From Alectoria sarmentosa (Eukaryota > Ascomycota > Lecanoromycetes > Lecanorales > Parmeliaceae): a stretch of DNA of 64,000 nucleotides. The stretch lies in NCBI GenBank assembly GCA_009733775.1, contig WOGZ01000133.1, forward strand, positions 1 through 64,000, written 5' to 3'. Below, in pieces: positions 31,448-42,800 of the stretch; the first letter of the stretch is position 1; each line of letters begins with the position of its first letter. The position numbers and the translations under genes were made by a program. The notes under the pieces are model-generated. The model worked only from the letters and a program-made list of their open reading frames with translations. It ran no database searches and had not been told where the DNA came from.

Positions 31448-32415
31448 TCAAACATCCCTCCACGAACTATTCGAACTCGCTCCTGGCCTCCGTCCTGCCT
31501 GCAGGACACCAGGTGCATGTTGCGGTAGAAACCCCGTATGCTGTGCACTCGGACTCGGCGGTGGCAGTGTGTTACTATAAGTTGTACCCAGCTCCAGAGG
31601 CTCATTCACCCCACTCTGTTCATATCTCGTGCTCTCGCTTGGGATGTAGGCGGAATATGAAGTCTGCTGCCCCTGACCAACTCCAGAAGTAAAGTCGGGT
31701 CCGGTATAAGAATGACCCGCTCCATGGCCGAAATCTGGGCCTGTGTAATCGGAAGGTGGTTGTCCTTGTGCACCATGCGCTCCGTAAGCGCCAACAGGAT
31801 GCGAGTCTGCGTCCGTGTAGCCAAGTCTAGGGTTTGACAAGTCGGTGGTTGAAACATCGGCTCCAGGCGCTAGCATGGGATTCTTCTCTTGTGGTACTTC
31901 CAGACGTGACATCTCCACATCGTCATCCTCCACATGTTTCTTGGCCGCATTGTCCCAACTAGGCATTGCCGGTAGGCTGTCCTCATTTACTGGCTTACCC
32001 CGATTTCCGACATCGAACTGCGCAAAGCGCGGAGGCTCGCCGTAAGGTGGTGGGGCGTTGTTGGGGTTGTTAGCGGGCTGGTAGCCCATGTAAGGAGCTG
32101 GATTGAACATAGAAGCTGTACCGGCACGGTTGCGACGTGAGCGGCGACCGCCTCGACGGCAGCAGCGGAAGCAGCAGTAGGCAGCAAGGGCAAAGGCAAT
32201 GATACCGATGACTATGCCGGCGATGGCAGGCCATCTATGGAGAGTTAGTAGAGATGCAACAAGGCGGGGAGACAGGGAAAAACGGAATTCCTTGCGTACT
32301 TGCAGTAGGCTTTTGACATGCAAAAGGCCCAGCCTGATTTTACCTGGCCGTTCTCGTAGACCGAAGAGAAAGAATGAAAATTGGGATCGCCATCGCGAGG
32401 CAGAAGGAGTGGCAT
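31448..32415 (-). CDS. Single-pass membrane protein of the fungal 'fibroin-3 related' type
   Basis: Two exons (32415-32300 and 32234-31448) with a 65-nt intron give 300 residues. The short N-terminal part (MPLLLPRDGDPNFHSF) ends in CMSKAYCKWPAIAGI, where the intron join restores the CKWPAIAGI motif seen in this fungal family. One membrane helix (about residues 41-60, IAGIVIGIIAFALAAYCCF) is followed by a Cys/Arg-rich juxtamembrane stretch (RCCRRGGRRSRR). The long cytosolic tail is rich in Pro, Gly, Tyr and Ser, with two copies of YTGPDF. The molecular function is unknown. A longer unspliced frame to 32620 exists, but it lacks the motif and is not favoured. Confidence 0.75.
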
Positions 32416-33561
32416 CCTGACGAAATACGTGCGCCAAAGAGGTGGTACGGACGTTGTATTGACGATGGCCAACAGTACCTGTACTTTTTGGACGTGAAGA
32501 TGGAAGGAGCAGAAGTAAAAGGGGAAGACGCTTGAAGATACAATGAACAAAGAACAAAGAAGTTGGATAGTGCAGCGGACAAAAAGTGATCGTTTCTGAC
32601 GTTGGTTTCGAGGTTGGCACTTGGCAATTGAAATGATGATTTTCAGGGGTTCCCGGGTAAGGCTGATGATCAGTTGATTTTTGCCACCAGTCTATTTTCG
32701 TCCATGCGAGGCGTTGCCTTCCTTTTCCTCAATCGTTTCAGAGAGTATTTACTATTTCGTGCGTCAGCTGGTGTAGGATGGCATCCCTTTGCGACATTTT
32801 TATAGTACATTTTGCATGCAGATTCTAATTCCTTTGAGCAGGGTTACGAAGTTTCATCGATAAGCGAAATCGTAGCTGATTGACATTCCTGAAGGTCGAC
32901 ATTTTCAGTCTTGGGCCGGAAACAGCACTCCAACGGGTTCCAGGGGAGGATCGACATCGTTCGTGCCCTATTATTATCGCGTCTGTTCCCGTGGATTCGA
33001 CTATTCGAGGCAGCGAAGCGCGTAGTACAGCTCCTGAAACCTGAGAACATTTCTTCAGGTTTTGGAAGACAGCTATGCAGTATGCAGCGTGCAGATAGGC
33101 GAGTACAGTATGTCGAAGAATTGACGATGTCGGTGTCGGCATGATAGGAGACCATTCTGCTGGATGTGCATGAAATTTGGGTGGGGGGGCAGAGACGAGA
33201 TGGATGTTCAAATTTGGGTAACGAGCAGAACAGGGAATGGGGAGACACGCACGTTAGGAGATTGCTGTTCGCCGTTGCCATAGAGTGAGACGCATCTCCA
33301 TGATGAAAATAGTATTGTCTCTTACATTGTCCATGACGCATGATTCAGTCCTTCTTCCATCCCCGATCACTCCGCATATGTTGCGTCCTTTTACCCTGAG
33401 GCCATAGACTAAAGCTCGTCACCTCGCTTCTCGGATATGCAAATTATCTGGACATAGATGCACTAAGACGAGGCTAATTTTTCAAGATGTAGAGAGCCCT
33501 CAAGAAGGCAGCCATAGCCCACAAAGTTCATCTACTGCACTGCTGGCCCTCGGACGACATA
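32416..33561. other. Intergenic region, no gene supported
   Basis: 1.15 kb between a minus- and a plus-strand gene, so it should hold both promoters. A 165-codon minus-strand open frame (32844-33341) has unusual Cys, His and Ser content and no recognisable domain; it is probably chance. Confidence 0.5.
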
Positions 33562-34005
33562 ATGGCAAACACATCGCACACGACCCAACTAATCATGGTC
33601 ATTATGTCGCTCAAGCGTAATCTGAAGAGTCATGGTAGCGTGTCTGCTGGTACATCTCAAACTCAGCACCCCGCCGTTGGTCTTACAAACATCGAACGTC
33701 TTTTCTTTATCACACAGGAACCCGGCCAAGGGTACTTCTGCGACTGCTTGGTCAGCTCAGTCGCGCCCAACTTTCCCGGCGGCTGCCAGCTGACACTCAG
33801 CTTTCCCAATGGCTACTCGGGCTGGGGATCAACTCATATGTGTTTCCGGAACGTAGTGGGGCCTTTCAACCCGTGTTGCTGCTGGGATAAGGCCCAAGAA
33901 ACTGACGGACTGCTTGGAACCGTGGTACTGCAGCATGGCATGAAAGAAACAATCTTGGACTCGTTCGTCTATCAGGGTTCTGCGAGCTTCAGAATGTTCA
34001 TGTAG
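33562..34005 (+). CDS. Small hypothetical protein, unrecognised
   Basis: An ATG-initiated frame of 147 residues without an intron. I do not recognise it. The first 45 residues look unstructured, and there is no signal peptide. The core from about 48 onward alternates hydrophobic strands (ERLFFITQ, GGCQLTLSFPNGYSGWG, GLLGTVVLQHG, ASFRMFM) and is rich in Cys (CDC, CCC). This looks like a compact beta-sandwich such as those in small fungal secreted proteins, perhaps with a missing N-terminal exon. Codon use is coding-like. It stands alone between two intergenic stretches. It could also be a decayed gene. Confidence 0.4.
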   Translation: MANTSHTTQLIMVIMSLKRNLKSHGSVSAGTSQTQHPAVGLTNIERLFFITQEPGQGYFCDCLVSSVAPNFPGGCQLTLSFPNGYSGWGSTHMCFRNVVGPFNPCCCWDKAQETDGLLGTVVLQHGMKETILDSFVYQGSASFRMFM

Positions 34006-34510
34006 GGCTGGTGGGGCTGGAAACTGTTGTTTCAAACAAACCTTGTCAGAGGGTCTGATTCTGATTTCTGGCTGTTGAGACGTTTGCTTGCACAATATAG
34101 CCTCGACCACGCTCGAATAACGACTTTTTCGCGAACACCTAAATTTTAATGGCAAAACATAGGTATTCGTTTCGTTTCTTGGTTCATGATCTCTGGTTGT
34201 TGCGGTGCAAGCAAGGAGAGCTGCTGCGGGGTTGTCAAAATCCCCACTTCTACAACGACCATCTACTCGTAGCAACCACAAGTAGTCAAGACATCAATCA
34301 GAATAGGTGGCCGTCTTAAGGAGTAGCTCCTTTCAATTCTCCACAAGCTACAGGTATAAATCCAAGTACATCAGCTATCTGTATACAAAAAAATCAGCTC
34401 GCAGAGTCTTGGTAGAATAACAATAGCCTAGCTACTAAAAGAGTCTTGTCTTTCGGAATTCATACCTACCTGCGAAACTCGGGGTTCCCTGGCAGCGCGC
34501 TTAGAATACC
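34006..34510. other. Intergenic region, AT-rich
   Basis: 505 bp upstream of the pyroglutamyl-peptidase gene. No gene is seen. Confidence 0.55.
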
Positions 34511-35503
34511 ATGGGCTCCCTGGCGCCTGCCGTCAAGGCTAATAGTAGCAAAGAGGAGATCAATGTCCTGGTAACAGGCTTCGGTGTGCGCTGTCCATCG
34601 AAGAAGAACCAAAATTAATGGAGCTTGGCTAACCTGCCTACCTCAGCCCTTTGGCGAGAACACCACCAACCCAGCCTACCAAGTAGCAAAGAGCTTACCC
34701 GATAGACGAGACATACCCGGCCTACCCCCGATCATCCTTCACTGCCATCCCAAGCCGATCACTGTCAGTTACGCGCATGTCCGAGAGATCATCCCAGAGC
34801 TCCTCTTCCCCCAGGATGGCTTGGAGCCCAACTTTGACATCGTGCTCAACATCGGTTTAGCGCCAGGCCGACATTTCTATACGATGGAAACCCTAGCCCA
34901 TAGGGACGGTTACAACAAGAAAGACGTGGACGGCAACACCTTGGAGGGAGACACGTTTTGGCAGATAGAATATAAAGCCCCAGAGACACTATTTTCCAGT
35001 TTCGATACTAAAGACGTATGGAGACGGTGGAAATCGGGCCTCATGAAGGAAGATCTTCGACCTTCCAATAATGCTGGGCATTACCTTTGCGACTTTACGT
35101 ATTATGCCTGTTTGCTTGAATATGTAAGGCATATTTCTGAGTTATTGCTCTTGAATCCGTGCTGCTTTACTGAGTTGCAAGACCTGTCTCAAGAGTGAAA
35201 CGTTCTTTTTAGCTGATGCTTACCCTCAAAACATCCTCACGACTCCTTTCTGTGCCTAATCAAGGAAATACTGACTCCGAAATCTGCCAGTGGCGGAGGG
35301 AGCCCAAGGGACGGCGACCGTGTATGTTTCTGCACGTTCCAAATGGGCTGGAAGAGGAGGATATTAGAAGAGGCAGAGAGGCGGCTTTGGGACTGATTGT
35401 TGCACTTGTGGCGAGCGAGACGGCAGGACACAGGAGCCCGAGAGTCGAAGATATTATGGAAGAAGAGGAATGGGACCGTGCTGCTGACGATGAATGTAGT
35501 TAG
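34511..35503 (+). CDS. Pyroglutamyl-peptidase I (family C15 cysteine peptidase)
   Basis: Three exons (34511-34585, 34647-35123, 35291-35503) give 254 residues. The enzyme removes N-terminal pyroglutamate from peptides in the cytosol. The start VLVTGFGPFGENTTNPA is the family signature. The catalytic residues are Glu106 (METLAH), Cys173 (NAGHYLCDFTYYACL) and His199 (CMFLHVP). Intron 1 (61 nt) splits GFG from PFG. For intron 2 I chose the acceptor at 35290 (intron 167 nt) because it gives LLEYWRRE, matching the family. The nearer acceptor at 35212 would insert 26 residues of unrelated sequence. All three catalytic residues are intact, so the enzyme is probably active. Confidence 0.88.
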
Positions 35504-37355
35504 AAGCTGACTTCTAGGAGGAATATTTACCAGACATAGAGCAGCATCATTGCCTTTCGTTCCATCCGTTTTGTAGAGGCAGAAAAGAAGGTTCGCAGTG
35601 CTTGAAAAAAGGTTTGCGTGCGACGGCCATGTGGTCTATCCGAACAGCTTGATCCATCCAAAGAATTGTACGAAGTAGTCACATGGCACCATCGAACATT
35701 GTCCAACGCTCGTAAGTGTGAAGCTCCAAATCTCCTTGGGATGCCACCAGCAAAGTAGTGGGCTGAATAGCTGTTAAACAAACGAATGATAGGGCTTGCA
35801 AAGTATGGCTCGTCTTGTAAGTCTTTGGTAGGAAGGTCATAGCGCGGGTCAATGCTATTTCACTACACCGGCCTGAAATCTAGGGCAACCTCTCACAGGC
35901 AGATGTTTAAGCACATGACTGTAAGATATTGGGCCAGAAGGTCTTCTCGGTAGTCGGAAAGGCGCGTCTAAGGCGCGTCCGCGTCGGTTTCGTGTCAAGA
36001 ACCGCAAATCTTCCTGCAAGCTAAAACCAGGTGGTGCCCACGCCTGCAAAAGCCAAAGCCAAAGCCAAAGCCAAAGCGAGAGCGAGAGCGAGAGCGTTTC
36101 GCCTGCAGTATCTCGCCTGCAGTATGGAGGTAGCTGTTGGTCGTTGAAAACCTGGGGTGACACCGGATGATTGCTTCTGCAGGGCAAGTCGATTTCCAAT
36201 TGGATTTCCGACAGACGCTGAGATGAACATTGAACGATTTGCGCAAAGAAAAGGGGTCAATTGTCGCAACCCAGCGAAATTGCTTCCGTGCCTGCAGCTG
36301 TCCTTTGGTAGAATTATAAACAGAGATCTGGGCTGTAGAGTAGAGAAAGAACTTTTGGTTTGGTCTGGTACTGTAGGTACTTTACCCTAGTTTTCAAATG
36401 TACTGTAGATGGGTAAGCGTGGTAAGGTAGGTAGGTTTGCAGAGCGGGATGCAACCGAACTTTTACTCTGGTGACCTAAGGCCTACTTACTCTGACGCGT
36501 AGGGAGCTAGGCTGCTAGCTTCCTGGACGCGCTAATTCCAACACACTTAACAAGTTGACATCTTGAGACTGCCCTCCTCAGTCCTCGAGTCCTCTAGTCC
36601 TCACCCTTTCTTATCCTTTCCCACCATCGATTGGCCTCAAGCAGGTCATCATCAACGCCTTCTGCAAACCCTCATCGTCCATGCAGTAGCCTCAAATACG
36701 CTACACCACTTCGCTCACCCTCGCTGCTTATCCTACCGACCTATATATCAACCTCCCAGTCCCACAGCCTAAGCTCTAGAATCCTTGCACTCCCATCCGA
36801 ACAACTTGCTCCGCAACAATGCTCGCAATCTAAGTGATCGAGTGCCCAAATCCAACACAATCAATCTGCAAGGAGGTTACGCTCCGTCTGCCATACAAGA
36901 CACTCGATGAGTTCAAGAGCTGAGACCGGCCACTATATTTGCTCCGAGACCACTCAGCAGATTTAGCAGATACATGAGCACGCATTCTCGGTCGATCCGT
37001 CACATAAATTAACATTTCACCTACACCATCAGCACGCCGCCTGAGGTCGCATTTTTGCACTCGGCAAGCCCGAGACCTGCCCAATATTTCAATCGTTGCA
37101 AGACCACAATATTTGTGTTGCATAATTAGCAAGGCTGTCCTCCAATCATTGGCGATAATGAAAACCTATTGCTTGGATTAGCTTACCACAAGGCTCGTCT
37201 GCTTTTCCACTGCTCTGGGTCCAAGTCTACGACAAGCCATACCGGCTTTTGCTAGTAAGACACCCGCTTCAGGGTTTTTTCATTTGCTTGAATAGGCTCT
37301 CACACTTTTTTCGGAACTACGCTTCAGCCACCTTGCTCCATCGACTATTTTCACC
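35504..37355. other. Long intergenic region
   Basis: 1.85 kb without a supported gene. It holds the hexamer repeat at 36051-36096, a duplicated GCCTGCAGTAT right after it (36101-36125), and CT-rich sequence at about 36560-36830 that could be a promoter or leader for the gene at 37356. Confidence 0.55.
36051..36096. repeat. (GCCAAA)n then (GCGAGA)n compound hexamer repeat
   Basis: About four to five GCCAAA units change abruptly to about four GCGAGA units. The change of unit within one tract suggests stepwise expansion from a mutated copy. Confidence 0.85.
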
Positions 37356-39377
37356 ATGCCGCGAACACGCCCACAGCTGTCCATCACCCTCCCTCGCAAC
37401 TTTACCTTTCATTACACAGAGGGCGAAGACCCCAAGACCCCAGATCGAGAGATACCAATACCCGTGCCTCAGTCTCCTCGACCAAGCAATGCCTATCGCT
37501 TTAAACGGCGGTCTCGCCCTGGTGTAAATTCGACCTTCCAGGATAACAAGGATTCCAATAGCTCCAGCGATATCCCAATTCCAACGATCGAGACGCCTAT
37601 AGTGGTGGAGCCGACAAGGCCGGTAGTGCAGCAACGAGCCACTGAGCCAGCAGAGGGTCACCTTGCGCCATTCGCAACTCGACCATTCATGACTTTGCCA
37701 CGCACTCCTGTACTACAGCAGCGTCGTCTGGCTTTGGCAGATGGCTGGAATGCCTCAAATCAACAGGATATAGGCAATAGCATTACTCGTCCCATGTCTA
37801 CATGCTCCTTGCTCTCAGACTCCTCGGATGATTCAAATGGCAGTCTAACATCGTATCCTGCTGGAGACGGCAGTTGCACGAGCCCGGAAAGCGATGCGCC
37901 GGACCCATTCAAATTTGCTTCCATCAGAAAAAACAAAGCCAAGGAATGGGCAACCCTTGCGAGGAACGACGAATATATTCAACGTGGTCTGTCGACTAAA
38001 CAAGTCCGAGTGAATTGGACGCGAGAAATGGACAAGCATTTGTGGTCGATTTACCACATTTACCTCCAAGATCCCACAGTAACGCCATTCAAGATGCTGC
38101 CCGGTACCGCTCCGCCTCTTGGAGTATGTCATCGCATAGCCAGAGAAGCAAAAAGAAGTTGGCGTGGCGCGAAGACGAGCCTACGAAATCCCTCCACAAT
38201 GATTACTTCCCCCAATGTGAATGACCGCGTCAAGACCTCAGCGCCCTTTGCTCGCAGGCCTGATTCTCCGGACACCATCAGAGCAGATAGGAGCGGTAGC
38301 AACACCCCAACGGGGTTGGACACTGCCAAACCGCCGTTGTGGCCAAAGTCGAGTTCTTCGACAAGACGACGACTGCGTCACCTATGCAAATCCAAACCTA
38401 CCATCGCACCTCACTATCAGCGTCTTCTTCAAAGTCGAAGTCCGTCACCTTTCTCATCTAGCTCGCGCACTCAATCTCGTTCTCAGTCTCGGTTGTCCGA
38501 GGTTTCGAACTTTTTGGAAAAGCAGACATCATCCTTCAACACACGTGATATTCAGCTATCCTTGACCACCAGCACGGCCGCTTCTATGCAACCACACGGT
38601 CCGCTTGCCCAATTAGGTTCCGATAGTGCGACTAGTTCACAGCCCCAGCAAGAGTGGTTCAACGAGCCTCCAGTACCGTGGGCATCACCTACTGCAATAC
38701 CGTCAGATGTGATAGACGTTGATGTCGGCGGAAAGGAAGAACCAATACTTGCTCCACCGCCACTCGGCTCTCCGTTCGGCTACCACACCTGGGGTCCGAG
38801 TCGATCTCGTCAACGCATTCGTCCCAGCACTTCAAGGATCCAGTCGAGTGATGCGTCCACCCTCGGGCCATCCCTCAGATCCCCGGTCCGGTTCTCTGAC
38901 ACTTTTCCCTATCCAGGCGCAGGCGTTCAAAAAAGACGTGCTCGTTATCCACTGGAGGACGAGTTGAGCCCTGGAGGTAGCAGCATGCAGCAAAGTCTTC
39001 TCGATAACCTATTTGGAAGCCCTGCAGAAGGCCGTCATCGCCGTGTTAGAAGTCGTGGTTTCAGTCTCGGCGACGTCAACACCTTCAACCCTCTCGAAAG
39101 CCTCTTTACTCCACCACACTCACGAGATGGCATGGCTGGCGCTTCAGATGGTATTCCAGAAGGGCCAAGTTCTGGTCCCGCTGAGCCACGGACTCCAATT
39201 CGAACAATACGGCGCTTGGGATCGCCCTTCCATCTTGTTCCTGCGACTCCGTCTCGCGGGCCATCACGACACTTGGCGACAATGAGCCTTGGGGGACACG
39301 AACGTTTTACGTCTATCGGCGAAACGTTGGGACAAGCAAACGATGAGACAGAATTCACATCCCGATTGCGTAGATAA
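37356..39377 (+). CDS. Conserved-looking fungal protein of unknown function
   Basis: A single ATG-initiated exon encodes 673 residues. I do not recognise a named family. Most of the protein is Ser/Pro/Arg-rich and probably disordered, with SR-like runs (SRTQSRSQSRLSEV) and many Ser-Pro/Thr-Pro sites, suggesting phosphorylation by proline-directed kinases. One compact block stands out at about residues 205-275. It begins with NKAKEWATLARND and contains VNWTREMDKHLWSIYHIYL, PTVTPFKMLPG, and PPLGVCHRIAREAKRSWRG. Its Trp spacing and Arg/Lys-rich last helix resemble a Myb/SANT-like or other small DNA-binding fold; that is inference. The acidic patch DVIDVDVGGKEE near 450 could be a SUMO-interacting motif. 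The start context and length look genuine. Confidence 0.7.
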   Translation: MPRTRPQLSITLPRNFTFHYTEGEDPKTPDREIPIPVPQSPRPSNAYRFKRRSRPGVNSTFQDNKDSNSSSDIPIPTIETPIVVEPTRPVVQQRATEPAEGHLAPFATRPFMTLPRTPVLQQRRLALADGWNASNQQDIGNSITRPMSTCSLLSDSSDDSNGSLTSYPAGDGSCTSPESDAPDPFKFASIRKNKAKEWATLARNDEYIQRGLSTKQVRVNWTREMDKHLWSIYHIYLQDPTVTPFKMLPGTAPPLGVCHRIAREAKRSWRGAKTSLRNPSTMITSPNVNDRVKTSAPFARRPDSPDTIRADRSGSNTPTGLDTAKPPLWPKSSSSTRRRLRHLCKSKPTIAPHYQRLLQSRSPSPFSSSSRTQSRSQSRLSEVSNFLEKQTSSFNTRDIQLSLTTSTAASMQPHGPLAQLGSDSATSSQPQQEWFNEPPVPWASPTAIPSDVIDVDVGGKEEPILAPPPLGSPFGYHTWGPSRSRQRIRPSTSRIQSSDASTLGPSLRSPVRFSDTFPYPGAGVQKRRARYPLEDELSPGGSSMQQSLLDNLFGSPAEGRHRRVRSRGFSLGDVNTFNPLESLFTPPHSRDGMAGASDGIPEGPSSGPAEPRTPIRTIRRLGSPFHLVPATPSRGPSRHLATMSLGGHERFTSIGETLGQANDETEFTSRLRR

Positions 39378-39841
39378 GAAAAACATGTAATGGCTTCATG
39401 ATGGGCACCTCACTGACGCTTCGACTTCCTACGCTTACATTCCAAGCATTTACATTACGATTCCTACGATTACGATTCAGTCTTCTTCTCTTCGAAATAA
39501 CCTAAATTCTGCGGATCCGCTGTAATGGACATATTCGCAAGCACTACGGATACAGATGACGGACGGATCTTACCTGTTGAACATTGGTTAGATGACGGGA
39601 TGACGATGGTTATATCATGATGAAGTCGAGCAAATTGATGATCAAGGAGACCGTCTTGTATTCACCTGAGGATACTGGATGTATATCATGGCAGCACAAG
39701 AGGGGCAATGCAGATATGTAAGATACGTATCTGGAATGAAACGAAGCGGCTTGCATTCTCAAATCGAGGAACTCGAGTCGATGCTTTATTTCCAAAACTC
39801 CTTGCAAGGATCCAAGGCAATGCAATCGTGTAAAATTCCTT
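39378..39841. other. Intergenic region between convergent genes
   Basis: 464 bp, probably the two 3' UTRs. A short run of imperfect TTACGATT repeats occurs near 39450-39475. No gene is seen. Confidence 0.6.
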
Positions 39842-42800
39842 TCATCTCGCTTTCCGCTCCCTAATTCTTTCTTCGATCCTCCTCAAGCCAGCCTTCAACC
39901 CTCCATTCCTTCTCCCACCTTCCCCACCCAACCACTCCTCCATGCCTTGCCTGCACTGCTTCAATCCCTCGGTACAAGGCATCTTGCCTCCCACTTCCCC
40001 CTCCACGTTCACAGCCGGGTTCAGCAAGATGTCAAATAAAGATGTCCAAAGCTCCGTCTGCCAATACCGCTTCAGACCCTCTCTCAATTTGTATTTCTTC
40101 TTCTGCCCAATGCCGCCTGCTTGTTCGCCATTCGCGCCTTTATCGTCCACGGCCACATCTTCGATATACTTCCCGAACAGTAGACTGTGGATGACACCAG
40201 CAATGCCCCAGTAGTCAACTTGGTACGTCCAGGGCCGCGTTTCGCGCATCTCGACGCAATCTTGCTTGCCCGTTTTCCAATCCGCGACAAACTGCACATC
40301 TTCCTTGAAAGCGCGCATGTCGATGCCTCTACCGAAGTCTATCAAACAGAGGCCTTTTGAAGCCCAACCTGCGCTACCGTCAGGCTGGTAAGTGGCGTCC
40401 CAGTCTTCCTTCTCTTCGGGTTTCGACAGACGGACGAGGCAATTGTCGGCTTTGAGGTCGCCGTGCAGGATCCCCACGCTGTGCATAGCTTCCACTGTGC
40501 GCAGGAGTTCGACTGTGAAGAACATGGCGACGCTTTCGTCGAGCGTCCCATTCGTTGAGTTTGAGGGGTCTGATTTGGCCAGGTTGACGAAGTCGAGAAG
40601 GGTTCCTTGGTCGAGATAGGTTTCGAGGAGGTAGCCTTCGTCAGCGAAGAGGTGTAATGAATGTGGTTTGAGAAGAGAGGGCGAAGCGCGATGGGGAGAA
40701 GGAAGGCGGCTTTGGAGGAGAGACATTATGTAGAATTCCCAGGATGTGGGAGGGTGCTCGCATTTTATTGCAACGAGGCTGTTAGATTCGGGATCGGAGT
40801 TACACTCTTCTTCGGCGAGGTAGACGGGCGCGAATGCGCCTTTGCCCAACTCGCGCTTCACTGTGTATGTCCTGGTTGAGGCTTGGGGAAAGCGAAGGTT
40901 TGGGGGCATGGAGATGGACGTGGTAGTCTTATCAGAGCCGCTCTTGGCTTTCGTGAGGGCTTTGATGAATTTGCGAATTTCTGATGCTTTATTGCAGGTC
41001 AGAGGTCTGTAATCATAGTATCCCAAGTAAGATGACAGTGGTGGTTGGACCCTGTCAAGTATGCTTTTGCGAATGGAGTCATCGACAGGGTTACATTGGG
41101 CATCTTTGATTATTGGTCCTTTGGTATCCTTTGCAGAGTCCAAGGCAGTCTTTGATTTAGCAATCCTCAATCTGGGAACGCGTGGAGGCGGGGCTTCGTT
41201 CACGATCTCTTGAAAAGGACTGCTGAGGAGCTCCTTGTCAATTTGGGGTGTTGCGTGGCCTTGGTTCTGGTGCCTTGAAGGAGTCTTGGAATTGAAGTAG
41301 TCTTTTTCTTCTCGTATCGTCAGGGCACCCATTGATGACTCGGTCTTTTCAACGATCGGCGTCATGAATGGGAGTCGATTTTGAGAGACCTGGGACGGAT
41401 CTCTATATGGTCGGGTAGGTGGCTCGTAATCCTCTGGTGGTATGGGAACATATTTTGGTCGGATTGAGTCATTTTCAGGCTCAGGGGGAATCGGCGTTGT
41501 AAGATCTGTATTTCCCTCTTTCTCGTCACCAATTAGGGGAGCGTCTTCGAGCACTACGAACCCGTCCGTGTCTGCTCCATTTGTGGCGTCTTCCTCTTCA
41601 GGTTCGTATATCCCCACATTCGGAACGTGCTTGCTTGCAGTGAAGTCAGACCACGGACTTACACTTGCGGCAGCACCATTAGTCTCGTCGAGAGCGGCCA
41701 GACTCTTAACATCTGGCTCGGTATCCCCGAACTCGCTGGTACCAGAGATTCTTCCAGTCCCTGTGCTCTCTCCTGCGCTAGTGTAGTCGTCATCGTCGTA
41801 ATCGCTTTCACCGGCACTATCATCTGGACCCGCCATTGGATCTACATTCCTGAGGGGCTGATTGAAGATGTCTAAGATGTCTTCGGTGGCTGCTTTAGTA
41901 TGGAGAGTCATGGTAGCTTCTGCGGATTTCTTGCGTCTCAGCTTTGGTCCGGTAGGCGATTCGAGGTTTGTCATGACTGCAAAAAGTAAGTTCCTTATTC
42001 CGAATTCTGGGACTGTTCAATCATACTGGTCTGTGTCTCTCCCTTTACCTCCCTAATCTTTGTCTTCTTCGGCCGTCCAGCTCGACCTTCTCGTCCTATG
42101 TCGACGGCGATTGTAGTCTCGAGCGGCGTGTTGGAGGTGCTTTGTGTGTCTGGCTTGGGTTGAGGATGAAACTCACCCGCTTCTTCAGTTGGGGCGATCG
42201 GAAGGACTGGGTCTTCCAGTTGGTCAGTCTGAGACGTTTCTGCTATCCTCTGCTTGCTTTCAGCTGCCCAATCACGATTCAGCCATCCTCTCGACTTAGC
42301 TCTCAACTCTTCAAAGCTCATCTCTTCGTTAGAATCAGTATCATTAGGGTATACTGATTCTAAATTCACGAAGACACGTTCGATCTTGCCCGTACGAGCA
42401 TTTGTGACCTGTTGCTGATCTGCATATCTCGACGTTTGTGATTCATTGGTGTTCGTTACTTGTGAGCTCCACTAAATAACAGATAACGCCAGATTGCCAG
42501 CCATTAGTCCTATGGTCGTAAACATGTGTGTAGAGACATCTCACAAGCGGACATACCTCGTCTTTGAAAATCGCCATCTTCGGTACTCCACCTGTTTTCT
42601 TGCCTGCTTTCAGAGTCTCTCCTGTCCACGGCCTAGCTTCAATAACATTTTCTTTTTTACGATTTGATATCGTTCCAATGTTGTCCCACCCTTTTGCTGC
42701 CTCGCCAGTAGACTTGGCCTCAGGTACCGATCCGTCAGCATCACTAAATATTGCCAGCTTTTGTCTTGCGCCTCGCGACGTTGATGAACCTCCAATGCCC

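Noticed and set aside
32416..32620. Unspliced longer form of the single-pass membrane protein
   Set aside because: It lacks the CKWPAIAGI motif that the two-exon model restores.
32844..33341. 165-codon minus-strand frame
   Set aside because: The composition is not coding-like, and no domain or splice context supports it.
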